Shown here: positions 24,560-33,074 of the stretch, piece after piece | How the letters are laid out: every line of letters begins with the position of its first letter | Position numbering within the stretch: position 1 is the stretch's first letter | Assembly (NCBI GenBank): GCA_965116345.1 | Contig: OZ220680.1 | Span: 1,798,001 to 1,862,000, forward strand | Direction of reading: 5' to 3' | Origin: VXYL01 sp965116345 | Lineage (GTDB): Bacteria > Pseudomonadota > Gammaproteobacteria > Pseudomonadales > Azotimanducaceae | Length of the DNA stretch: 64,000 bases | Notes under the pieces: model-generated | Databases searched by the model: none | What the model was told of the DNA's origin: nothing | Seen by the model: the letters and a program-made list of their open reading frames with translations, nothing else | Made by a program: the position numbers and the translations under genes

Positions 24560-26817
24560 CCGTCCACTCGCTGGAATCCGCGCGGCAGCAGCCGGCCGCG
24601 CTGCGCCCGCTGGCCGAGATAGTTGTCGAGGTCGCGGAACCTGAGCTTCGTGTGGCGTGCGCCGGCGTGCACCACGAGCTTGTTCTCGGGGCCCAGCACG
24701 GCCACCGCGACGACTCGTTCGCCGGCTTCCCGGAACGCCTTCGGAGGAATGTTGATGAGCTTCTGGCCCTTGCCCCGGGCGAGCTCCGGCACCTGGTCCA
24801 GGGGGAAGACCAGCAACCGTCCCTGGTTCGTCACCGCCGCCACGTGGGTCCCGTTCAAGAACGTCAGAGGTGCCAGCGCGGTGCCTTCGGAGGGGACGTT
24901 CACCACCGCCTTGCCGGCCCGGTTCTTCGAGACCGTGTCGCCGAGGGTGGCGATAAAACCGTAGCCGGCATCGGACGCCATCAAGAGCCTCTGCGCAGGT
25001 GCGCCCAGGGCGAGACCGACGAACTGCGCGCCGTCGGGTGTCTTCAACCGTCCCGACAGCGGCTCGCCCTGACCGCGCGCGGACGGCAGGGTGTGTGGCG
25101 GCACGAAGTAGGCGCGGCCCGTGGAGTCGAAGAACGCGCAGGCATCGTTGGTCTTGCCCCGCGCGGCCGCGGCGAACGCGTCACCCGAGCGATAGGACAG
25201 TTCTTCGGGGTCGACCTCATGGCCCTTGGCCGCGCGCACCCAGCCCTTCTTAGAAAGCACCACGGTGACAGGCTCGGTGGACAGGAGATCGGTCTCCGAG
25301 AACGCCTGGGCTTCCGCGACGACGGCGATCTCGGTCCGCCGGTCGTCGCCGAACTTCTCGGCGTCCGCGGTGATTTCCTTCTTGATCAACGTCTTCATGC
25401 GCGCGGGCGAGCCCAGCGTCCGCGCGATGCTCTCGGCCTCCGCCGTTAGTTCCTTGTGCTCGCCGGTGAGCTTTGCCTCCTCGAGCTTCGCCAACTGCCG
25501 CAGGCGGAGGTCGAGAATCGCGCTCGCCTGTTCACCGGAGAGCTCGAAACTCGTTATCAGCCCGGCCTTCGGGTCGTCTTCCTCGCGGATGATGCGGATC
25601 ACCTCGTCGAGGTTGAGATAGGCGATCAGCAGGCCCTCGACGACATGCAGCCGCCGGCGTATGCGCTCCAGGGCGAACTCCAACCGGCGGCGCACCGTTT
25701 CGGTACGGAACTTGAGCCATTCCGCGAGCAGCGCCTTGAGTCCCAGGACCTTCGGGCGGCGGTCGAGACCGATGACGTTGAAGTTGATCCGGTAGTTCCG
25801 TTCCAGGTCAGTGGTGGCGAACAGGTGGCTCATCAGGCGGTCCACGTCGACCCGGTTGGAGCGCGGCGTCAGTACCAGGCGCGTCGGGTTCTCGTGGTCT
25901 GACTCGTCGCGGATATCGGTGAGCATGGGCAGCTTCTTGGCCTGCATCTGCGCGGCGATCTGCTCCGACACCTTGGCCGGCGAGACCTGGTAGGGCAGGT
26001 CCGTGATGACGATGTCCGCCGGCACACCCCCCCCGCCGTTCTCGCGTACGTAGCGCGCGCGCGCGCGAACCGAGCCGCGACCGGATTCGTAGGCCGCGAG
26101 GATCTCCTCGGGCGGGGTGGTGACCACCGAATCGGTGGGAAAGTCCGGACCCGCGATGTGCAACATCAGGTCTTCGGTGGTGGCGGAGGGCCGGTCGATC
26201 AGGTGGATGCAGGCGGTCGCCACCTCGCGCAGGTTGTGCGGCAGGATATCCGTGGCCATGCCAACGGCGATGCCGGTGGCGCCGTTCAGCAGGACCATCG
26301 GCAGGCGGGCCGGCAGCTGTTCAGGTTCGGTCAGCACACCGTCGAAGTTCGGCACGAAGTCCACGGTGCCCTGGCTGAGTTCGCCGAGGAGAAGGTCCGC
26401 AACCGCGGCCAGGCGGGCTTCGGTGTAGCGCATGGCGGCGAACGACTTGGGATCGTCGGGAGCGCCCCAGTTGCCCTGGCCGTCGACGAGCGGATAGCGG
26501 AACGAGAACGGCTGCGCCATCAGCACCATCGCCTCGTAGCAGGCGGACTCGCCGTGGGGATGGAACTTGCCGAGGACATCGCCCACCGTGCGCGCTGACT
26601 TGACGAACTTGGCGGTCGTCGAGAGGCCGAGCTCCGACATGGCGTAGACGATGCGCCGCTGCACCGGCTTCAGGCCATCACCCACATGGGGTAAGGCGCG
26701 GTCGTTGATGACGTACATGGAGTAGTCGAGATACGCCCGCTCCGTGTACGTGCGCAGCGGCAGACGCTCGCCACCGTCATCGCCGGTGGGATGGCGTCCG
26801 TTGGTTTCGATATCCAT
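24544..26817 (-). CDS. parC: DNA topoisomerase IV subunit A
   Basis: This protein is 757 residues from the ATG ending at 26817. It has the ParC/GyrA breakage-reunion domain with 'DGLKPVQRRIVYAMSELGL', 'KFHPHGESACYEAMVLMAQ' (quinolone-resistance region) and the catalytic Tyr in 'FAAMRYTEARL'. ParC, not GyrA, is indicated by the shorter C-terminal domain without a GyrA box, and by the neighbouring parE. The Ser normally at the QRDR reads as HGESACYEA, close to wild type. Works with ParE to decatenate chromosomes. Confidence 0.96.
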   Translation of the reverse strand: MDIETNGRHPTGDDGGERLPLRTYTERAYLDYSMYVINDRALPHVGDGLKPVQRRIVYAMSELGLSTTAKFVKSARTVGDVLGKFHPHGESACYEAMVLMAQPFSFRYPLVDGQGNWGAPDDPKSFAAMRYTEARLAAVADLLLGELSQGTVDFVPNFDGVLTEPEQLPARLPMVLLNGATGIAVGMATDILPHNLREVATACIHLIDRPSATTEDLMLHIAGPDFPTDSVVTTPPEEILAAYESGRGSVRARARYVRENGGGGVPADIVITDLPYQVSPAKVSEQIAAQMQAKKLPMLTDIRDESDHENPTRLVLTPRSNRVDVDRLMSHLFATTDLERNYRINFNVIGLDRRPKVLGLKALLAEWLKFRTETVRRRLEFALERIRRRLHVVEGLLIAYLNLDEVIRIIREEDDPKAGLITSFELSGEQASAILDLRLRQLAKLEEAKLTGEHKELTAEAESIARTLGSPARMKTLIKKEITADAEKFGDDRRTEIAVVAEAQAFSETDLLSTEPVTVVLSKKGWVRAAKGHEVDPEELSYRSGDAFAAAARGKTNDACAFFDSTGRAYFVPPHTLPSARGQGEPLSGRLKTPDGAQFVGLALGAPAQRLLMASDAGYGFIATLGDTVSKNRAGKAVVNVPSEGTALAPLTFLNGTHVAAVTNQGRLLVFPLDQVPELARGKGQKLINIPPKAFREAGERVVAVAVLGPENKLVVHAGARHTKLRFRDLDNYLGQRAQRGRLLPRGFQRVDGLGKV

Positions 26818-26892
26818 AGCCCCGAGTCCTCTCAAGGGTCGTCTTGCGCCGCCGGAGAATTAGCCGGCGGCTACGTTCCGGCGGTATGCCGT

Positions 26893-28797
26893 TCAGGCGG
26901 CGTTGGCCTGGTGTCCTTTCCTTTCCAGCCAGTCGCGCCGGTCGGCCGCGCGCTTCTTGGCCAGCATCATGTCCATCATCTCCGCCGTGCGGGATTCCGA
27001 GTCGATGTCGAGCCGCAGCAGACGCCGGGTGTCCGGCGCCATGGTGGTCTCGCGAAGCTGCAGCGGGTCCATCTCGCCCAGGCCCTTGAAACGCTGGACC
27101 GTCGGTTGGCCGCGGTGCCGTCGTTCGGCCGCGATCTGATCGAGAATGCCTTCCTTCTCCGACTCGTCGAGGGCGTAACGGACTTCCTTGCCAATATCCA
27201 CCCGATACAGCGGCGGCATCGCCACGTGGACTCGTCCCGCACGCACCAGCGGCGCGAAGTGCTTGAGGAACAGGGCGCACAAGAGCGTCGCGATGTGCAG
27301 TCCGTCGGAGTCCGCGTCGGCAAGGATGCAGACCTTTCCGTAACGCAGTGCGGAGAGGTCGTCCGAGCCGGGATCGACGCCGATCGCCACGGCGATGTCG
27401 TGCACCTCCTGGTGCCCCAGCACCTGGGCCTGGTCGACCTCCCAGGTGTTCATGATCTTGCCCCGGAGCGGCATCACCGCCTGGAACTCGCGGTCTCTCG
27501 CACCCCGCGCCGAGCCACCCGCCGAGTCGCCCTCGACCAGGAACAACTCGGTCCGTTCAAGATCCTGGCTCGCGCAGTCGGCCAGCTTGCCGGGCAGCGC
27601 GGGCCCGGACGCGATCTTCTTGCGGGCGACCTTCTTGCTCGCCTGGGCGCGACGCTGGGCGTTGGCGATCGCGATCTCGGCGATGCGGCCACCTTCGGTG
27701 GGATGTTCGTTGAGCCACAGGCTGAAGGCGTCCTTGGCCACCCCGGAAATGAACACGCTGGACTGCCGAGACGACAGCCGCTCCTTGGTCTGGCCACTGA
27801 ATTGTGGTTCCGCGAGCTTGGCCGACAGGACGTAGGCACATTGCTCCCAGATGTCCTCGCCGCCGATCCGCACGCCCTTGGGCAGCAGGTCGCGGAACTC
27901 GCAGAACTCGCGCAGCGCCTGTACCAGGCCGCTGCGCAGACCGGTCACATGGGTGCCGCCCAGGGGCGTCGGAATCAGGTTGACGTAACTCTCGGTCACG
28001 ACGACGTCGTCGTCGGTCACCCACTGGATCGCCCACTCGACCTCTTCCTGGTTGCCCTTGGCCTCGTGGACGAACGGCTCCGCCGGCAGCCGCTCGCCGG
28101 GACCCAGCGCTTCGGTCAAGTACCCCGCCACACCGGCCTCGTACTGCCAGGTTCGGGTCTCGGGTTCCCCCGATGGCTGTTGCACGGCCAGCGACACGGC
28201 CAGGCCCGGACACAGCACCGCCTTTGCCCGCAACAGATGTTCGAGCCGAGGCATGGACAACCGGATGGTGTCGAAATAGGACTCGTCGGGGAGGAAGCGC
28301 ACCCGTGTGCCCGTGTTGCGTTTGCCGACCGTGTCGACGACTTCCAGCCTGGTGACCGGTTCGCCGGCCTCGAAGCGCTGGCGGTGCAGCGCGCCGTGCT
28401 GCTTCACCTCGACGACCAGCCACTTGGACAATGCGTTGACCACCGAAACGCCGACGCCGTGCAGGCCGCCCGCGTAGTTGTAGTTCTCGTTGTCGAACTT
28501 GCCGCCGGCGTGCAGGCGCGTCAGCGCCAGTTCGACCCCGGTCAGCTTGTGTTCGGAATGCACGTCCACCGGCAGACCGCGGCCGTCGTCGATCACCTCG
28601 ATGGAGCCGTCGGCGAACACGGTCACTTCGATGTGCTGCCCGTGGCCCGCGAGCACCTCGTCGACGCTGTTGTCCAGAACCTCCTGCACCAGGTGGTTGG
28701 GCCGCGTCGTATCGGTGTACATGCCCGGCCGCCGACGGACCGGCTCCAGCCCCGTCAACACCTGCATAGAATTGGCGGTATAGCGTTTGGAGGTCAT
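26893..28797 (-). CDS. parE: DNA topoisomerase IV subunit B
   Basis: This 634-residue protein has a GHKL ATPase domain ('VLDNSVDEVLAGHG', 'DDGRGLPVDVHSEHK', 'YAGGLHGVGVSVVNALS') and a TOPRIM domain ('VEGDSAGGSARGARDREFQA', 'LADADSDGLHI'). It ends 'LERKGHQANAA'. Length is ParE-like (630), not GyrB-like (800). It lies 75 bp upstream of parC, and its start overlaps the cpdA stop by four bases. Confidence 0.97.
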   Translation of the reverse strand: MTSKRYTANSMQVLTGLEPVRRRPGMYTDTTRPNHLVQEVLDNSVDEVLAGHGQHIEVTVFADGSIEVIDDGRGLPVDVHSEHKLTGVELALTRLHAGGKFDNENYNYAGGLHGVGVSVVNALSKWLVVEVKQHGALHRQRFEAGEPVTRLEVVDTVGKRNTGTRVRFLPDESYFDTIRLSMPRLEHLLRAKAVLCPGLAVSLAVQQPSGEPETRTWQYEAGVAGYLTEALGPGERLPAEPFVHEAKGNQEEVEWAIQWVTDDDVVVTESYVNLIPTPLGGTHVTGLRSGLVQALREFCEFRDLLPKGVRIGGEDIWEQCAYVLSAKLAEPQFSGQTKERLSSRQSSVFISGVAKDAFSLWLNEHPTEGGRIAEIAIANAQRRAQASKKVARKKIASGPALPGKLADCASQDLERTELFLVEGDSAGGSARGARDREFQAVMPLRGKIMNTWEVDQAQVLGHQEVHDIAVAIGVDPGSDDLSALRYGKVCILADADSDGLHIATLLCALFLKHFAPLVRAGRVHVAMPPLYRVDIGKEVRYALDESEKEGILDQIAAERRHRGQPTVQRFKGLGEMDPLQLRETTMAPDTRRLLRLDIDSESRTAEMMDMMLAKKRAADRRDWLERKGHQANAA

Positions 28798-29591
28798 CGT
28801 GTTCGCGCCGGCTGGCGGCGGTCCGTCAGGTCGAGGTTGAGTTCGAAGTCCTCGACGCGGCCCACCTGCGATTCGACCGAGCCGTCGGCGGCGAGGATCA
28901 GCCAGCGATAGCCCGGCTTCAGCTCGTCCAGGGCGAAACCGGGCGTGTCGCGGGCGAACTGGAAACAGGTCGACGGCGTACCGAGCACCGGCACCCCGTC
29001 GTCAATGGCCAGATCCCGTTGCTGGTGGATGTGGCCGAACACGTAGGCGTTCGCGCAGGTCGCGACGAGGGTGCCGATCAGATCGTCGCCGTTGTCGATG
29101 CGGTGCTGGTCCAGCCACGGGCAACCGATGTCGACCGGGCAGTGATGGCCGGCGACCAGCACGTTCGACGGCCACTCGGTGAGCACGGTGTGCAGACGTT
29201 CGAGTTCGTCGCCGGAGACACTGCCGCCGACCTCGCCGTCGACATGGGTGTCGACTCCCGCGAAGCGCCAGCCGTCCACTGTCAGGTCCGCCGTCGGCAG
29301 GGCGGCTTCGAAGTCTGCGCCGTCATCGTGGTTCCCGGGAACGCACAGCATCGGCCCCGAGTAGACCGCCCGAACCGTCGCCAGGAAGAGGTCGTAGGTG
29401 TCGGGCCCCGGCAGATCCGCCAAGTCGCCCGTCGCCAGCAACGCGTCGGGAGTCCGCTCGGCGAGTGCGGTCTCGAGAACCGCGCCGAGGCTCGCGTGGG
29501 TGCAAACCCCCAGAAGCGTGGCCTCGGTGTCCGGTAGAAGGTGGCAATCCGTTACCTGTAAGACGTGAAGCCGATCCTTGTCTTCCGCCAT
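28794..29591 (-). CDS. cpdA: 3',5'-cyclic AMP phosphodiesterase CpdA
   Basis: This 265-residue calcineurin-like metallophosphoesterase has all metal motifs: 'LQVTDCHL', 'ATGDLADL', 'VPGNHDD', 'VAGHHCPVD' and 'VFGHIHQQRD', then 'GTPSTCFQF', typical of CpdA/Icc. It hydrolyses cAMP in the cytoplasm. Order DUF1249-cpdA-parE matches E. coli (yqiB-cpdA-yqiA-parE), but yqiA is missing. Confidence 0.94.
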   Translation of the reverse strand: MAEDKDRLHVLQVTDCHLLPDTEATLLGVCTHASLGAVLETALAERTPDALLATGDLADLPGPDTYDLFLATVRAVYSGPMLCVPGNHDDGADFEAALPTADLTVDGWRFAGVDTHVDGEVGGSVSGDELERLHTVLTEWPSNVLVAGHHCPVDIGCPWLDQHRIDNGDDLIGTLVATCANAYVFGHIHQQRDLAIDDGVPVLGTPSTCFQFARDTPGFALDELKPGYRWLILAADGSVESQVGRVEDFELNLDLTDRRQPARTR

Positions 29592-29609
29592 TCGTCTTGT
29601 TGTTCCCTA

Positions 29610-30056
29610 CTACGAGCCGATCATCACCAGCTCTTCGTTGGCGACGCCGTACCGTAGGCACGCGTTGAGAAACTCTCGAAGGAACCGATTGATCTGGGCC
29701 TTCTCATCCGGTTGCCGCATCTTCGCGTTCGGGTACTCGTAGACCGGTTCGAAACGGCGCTGGCCCTGATACTCGATCACCTCCGCGCAGCGTGTGTCGT
29801 GGTAGAGGCGCACCTTCATTCGGGTCTCGCCCACGCCGCCACCGGCAGCCTCCTGACGCAACGTCAGCACCGTGGTGTAGCGGCTGCGGTCGACAACCTC
29901 GAAGGTGACCCACGGGGCCCCGGTGTTGCGGAAGATCCTGAAGTGATGCCGGTCCTGGCGCGTCAAGTCCGGCATCAAGCGCGTCAGCCGCCTGTAGTTG
30001 CCGTCACACTCTGCCAAGTGCGCGCGAAGATCGATGTTGTACGGCCTACGCCTCAT
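29610..30056 (-). CDS. DUF1249 family protein (YqiB-like)
   Basis: This 148-residue protein matches the YqiB/DUF1249 family pattern: 'YNIDLRAHLAECDGNYRRL', 'ARLYHD'-type 'KVRLYHDTRCAEVIEYQ', and 'YPNAKMRQPDEKAQINRFL'. No catalytic motif is visible; function unknown. It lies 18 bp before cpdA and is divergent from tolC, as in enterics. The nudF gene normally between tolC and yqiB is absent here. Confidence 0.9.
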   Translation of the reverse strand: MRRRPYNIDLRAHLAECDGNYRRLTRLMPDLTRQDRHHFRIFRNTGAPWVTFEVVDRSRYTTVLTLRQEAAGGGVGETRMKVRLYHDTRCAEVIEYQGQRRFEPVYEYPNAKMRQPDEKAQINRFLREFLNACLRYGVANEELVMIGS

Positions 30057-30276
30057 TCCCGCGGTTCCCCTTCCCGCATCGGGGAAGTGCTGATGATTCT
30101 AACCGCAGGTTCGTGCCATTTGCATCGCGCTCGCAACAAAATCATGGTCGACGACGGGAGTCGCCGTCGCCTGCGTAGAATCCAGCGAACGTCGCGGGGC
30201 AATGGCCCGCGTGCATTTTGTTAGACTCACCGCCGCCGTCGACGGGGCGGCCGACCTCGTGATCCAAGGAATTCCG

Positions 30277-31686
30277 ATGAGACACACTTCAATGCCCGGG
30301 GCGAGAGACATCCTGCAGCCGCTCGCCGCCGCAGCAGCACTCTCTTTCGCCGCTTCCGCCGCCGGGGCCGACATCGGCGAAATCTACGCCGAGGCGGTGA
30401 ACAAGGATCCGATTCTCGCCAGTGCGCGGGCCAGCAACGCCATCAGCAGGGAGCAGGTCACCATCGCCCGCTCACAGTTGCTCCCCAATGTTTCCGCCGG
30501 TGCGAGCCGCTCGAAAGGCAGCAGCGCGACAGACGCCGTCGACATGAACCCGTCCAGCCCCAACTTCGGCAATACGAACCCTCCGCGACGCTACACAAGC
30601 CAGAGCTGGAGCGCCGGCATCAACCAAACCGTGGTCAACATGGGCACCTGGTTCAATTTCCGCAGCGCCCAGGCTCGTGCGAAGCAGGGGGACTCGGAAC
30701 TCGAAACCGCCGCCCAGAACCTCATCATCCGCGTCGCCAGCGCCTACCTCAACGTCTTGACCCAGCAGGCGAACCTGGAGTCCGCCGTGGCGGCGGAGGA
30801 AGCCGTCCGCCGCCAGCTCGAACAGGTGCAGCAACGTTTCGATGTAGGCCTCGAGGCGATCACCGGCGTGCTCGAGTCAAAGGCCGCCTACGACCGTGCG
30901 GTGGAGACGCGCATCCAGGCCGAGAGCGATCACCGGATCTCGTTCGAGGCGTTGCGCACCCTGACCGGCGTGGCCTACGACGCGATCGACGGTATCGTCG
31001 CCGACCTGCCCATCCTCGATCCCATGCCCAACGACGAGGAGGAGTGGGTACGAACCGCCATGGCGACCAGCCACGCGGTCCGCGCCGCCCAAGAGGGTCT
31101 CAAAGGCGCGGAGCACGACCTGAAGAACGCGATGTCCGCCAGCCTGCCCACCATCTCGGCAACCGCACGCTACGGCAACAACAGCGGTGAGCAGAGCTTC
31201 CAGGGGATCGTCCTTCCCGACCAGGGCACCACGACCTCCAAGTCCTATTCCATCAGCCTGAACATGCCGCTATTCCAAGGGCTCCGTGTGCATGCCGGGG
31301 TCCGCCAGGCACGCCTTGGGCTGGAGCGCGCGCGACAGAACCTGATCCAACAGGAGCTGACCGTATCGGAGGAAGTTCGAACCCGGTATCTGACCGTGGT
31401 GACCGACGTCGTCCGGGTCGCCGCCCGGGATGAGGCCATCAAGTCCTCCCAAGCCGCTCTCGAAGCGACCCAGACGGGCTACGAAGTGGGCACGCGCAAT
31501 ATCGTCGATGTGCTCAACGCGCAGCGGAACCTGTTCGCGAGCCAGTTCAGCTACCAGCAGTCGCGCTACAACTACCTGCTCAACATGCTGCGCCTGAAGC
31601 AGAGCGCCGGCACGCTGAGCGCCATGGACATCGACCGGCTCGCCGAGCAGATGGATGCCGCCAACCCGGTGCAACGAGGTCAGTAG
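30277..31686 (+). CDS. tolC: TolC family outer-membrane efflux protein
   Basis: The protein is 469 residues from the ATG at 30277, chosen because it opens a signal peptide ('ILQPLAAAAALSFAASAAGA', cleavage around residue 27). Two OEP repeats follow, with 'YAEAVNKDPILASARA' and 'YEVGTRNIVDVLNAQRNLFA' in the second repeat, typical of TolC. It forms the outer-membrane duct for type I secretion and RND efflux. The 220-bp upstream gap (30057-30276) is shared with the divergent DUF1249 gene and would hold the promoters. Confidence 0.95.
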   Translation: MRHTSMPGARDILQPLAAAAALSFAASAAGADIGEIYAEAVNKDPILASARASNAISREQVTIARSQLLPNVSAGASRSKGSSATDAVDMNPSSPNFGNTNPPRRYTSQSWSAGINQTVVNMGTWFNFRSAQARAKQGDSELETAAQNLIIRVASAYLNVLTQQANLESAVAAEEAVRRQLEQVQQRFDVGLEAITGVLESKAAYDRAVETRIQAESDHRISFEALRTLTGVAYDAIDGIVADLPILDPMPNDEEEWVRTAMATSHAVRAAQEGLKGAEHDLKNAMSASLPTISATARYGNNSGEQSFQGIVLPDQGTTTSKSYSISLNMPLFQGLRVHAGVRQARLGLERARQNLIQQELTVSEEVRTRYLTVVTDVVRVAARDEAIKSSQAALEATQTGYEVGTRNIVDVLNAQRNLFASQFSYQQSRYNYLLNMLRLKQSAGTLSAMDIDRLAEQMDAANPVQRGQ

Positions 31687-31720
31687 AGGCGACACCCGTC
31701 GTCCGTGCTGATTGTCCAGC

Positions 31721-31763
31721 GGTAGCGAGCGCGCGCCCTCCAGGCGCGATGGCCTCGCCCTAC
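31721..31763. repeat. GTAG-ended imperfect palindrome between tolC and waaA
   Basis: It begins GTAG and ends CTAC, with a GC-rich core (CGCGCC ctcca GGCGCG) and bulges between. It lies 35 bp after the tolC stop in the convergent gap to waaA. It resembles the other GTAG palindromes of the window and may be a REP element or bidirectional terminator. Confidence 0.5.
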
Positions 31764-31773
31764 GGTCGGCACT

Positions 31774-33024
31774 TCACGCGGCGACACTCTCGAGCCGGCG
31801 GCAGAGTTTGTCCACCACGGCTTGACGTGCGCCGCGGTTGGACTCAACGACCTCCTTGGCCCGCTGGCCCTCGTCGGCGCACCCGGCCGGATCGTTCAGC
31901 AATCCTGCGACGACCTCGACCATGTCGTCCACGCCGGACACCGGGTGGAGGCATCCCGCGGCGGCAAAGCGGGCACAGATCGCTTCGACGTCGAACCGCG
32001 CCGGACCCATCAGCATGGGCAGACCGTGTACAGCCGCCTCGATTGGGTTGTGACCGCCGGTGCGGTCGAGGCTGCCGCCAACAAAGGCGATCCTCGCGAA
32101 CGGGTAGAGATGTGGCAGCGTGCCCATCACGTCGCCGAGCAGGACGTCGACGTCATGGGCCCGTTCCGACAGTAGACCCACAGATAGTCCCCGGTCGGCG
32201 ACGAGACGCAGCACCTCCGGGGTGCGCGCCGGGTGTCGCGGCGCGAGGATGAGCAGCAGTTCCGGAAACCGCCGTCGCAGCCCGAGGTGGGCGTCGAGCA
32301 CGACGGTTTCCTCGCCCGCGTGGGTGCTGCCCGCGATCCACACCGGTGAGTCACCGAAGCCGAGATCGCCGACATCGAACGGATCGGGCGGCATCTCGGC
32401 GTCGAACTTGACGCTGCCCGTGACCTCCACCGAAGCCGCACCAAGGGCACGGAACCGTTCGGCCGTGTCCTCGTACTGGCAGAGAATGCCGTCGATGCAC
32501 TCGAGCATCCGGCGGGTGAACGCGCCGATGCGCCGGTAGCCCCGGTAGGAACGGGCCGAGAGGCGGGCATTCACCAGGTGGACCGAAGCACCGCTCGAAG
32601 CTGTCGCGGCAATGAGATTCGGCCAGAGTTCGGTCTCCATGATCACCAGGGCCTTGGGTCGGACCCGGTCGAGGAACCGCCGAACCGCCCACGGGTAGTC
32701 GTAGGGCGCGTAGCAGTGCTGCACCGATTCTCCCAACAGCGTGCCGACCCGTGCGCTTCCCGTCGGCGTCATCGTGGTCACCAGGATCGTGTCGCCTCGG
32801 AAATGTTCCGCCACCGCGCGGATGAGCGGCGCCGCGGCGTTCGTTTCGCCTGCGGAGACTGTGTGGAACCAGATCACACCGCTGGACACTTCTGCCGGTA
32901 CGTGCCCGAAGCGCTCGGCGATACGCTCCCGGTACGCGGGCTCGCGGCGTGCGCGAATGAACAGGCGTGCCCAGACCCACGGCAGGGCACCGTGCAGCAC
33001 GATGTTGTACAGCAGTCTCGTCAT
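31774..33024 (-). CDS. waaA: 3-deoxy-D-manno-octulosonic acid (Kdo) transferase
   Basis: This protein is 416 residues from the ATG ending at 33024. It has the amphipathic N-terminal anchor ('LLYNIVLHGALPWVWARLF'), the catalytic Glu in 'VSAGETNAAAPLI', and the nucleotide-sugar motif 'FVGGSLDRTGGHNPIEAAV'. It transfers Kdo from CMP-Kdo to lipid IVA at the inner membrane, building the acceptor for the LPS core enzymes encoded at 39-50 kb. It is divergent from the heme/propeller gene with only 50 bp between starts. Confidence 0.97.
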   Translation of the reverse strand: MTRLLYNIVLHGALPWVWARLFIRARREPAYRERIAERFGHVPAEVSSGVIWFHTVSAGETNAAAPLIRAVAEHFRGDTILVTTMTPTGSARVGTLLGESVQHCYAPYDYPWAVRRFLDRVRPKALVIMETELWPNLIAATASSGASVHLVNARLSARSYRGYRRIGAFTRRMLECIDGILCQYEDTAERFRALGAASVEVTGSVKFDAEMPPDPFDVGDLGFGDSPVWIAGSTHAGEETVVLDAHLGLRRRFPELLLILAPRHPARTPEVLRLVADRGLSVGLLSERAHDVDVLLGDVMGTLPHLYPFARIAFVGGSLDRTGGHNPIEAAVHGLPMLMGPARFDVEAICARFAAAGCLHPVSGVDDMVEVVAGLLNDPAGCADEGQRAKEVVESNRGARQAVVDKLCRRLESVAA

Positions 33025-33058
33025 CGGCAACTGGCCGGAGGCGGCCTGAAAAGGTTGT

Positions 33059-33071
33059 ATCCTGACAGGAT
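33059..33071. promoter_or_regulatory. Palindrome in the waaA / heme-propeller divergent gap
   Basis: ATCCTGACAGGAT is a perfect 13-bp odd palindrome placed four bases before the ATG at 33075. In a 50-bp divergent gap it could be an operator overlapping a promoter. The regulator is unknown. It may also supply the AGGA Shine-Dalgarno for 33075. Confidence 0.35.
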
Positions 33072-33074
33072 CGC

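Noticed and set aside
26040..26070. Run of alternating GC in parC, possible Z-DNA or slippage site
   Set aside because: It encodes a plausible Arg/Ala stretch in a conserved gene and is short; no evidence of function.
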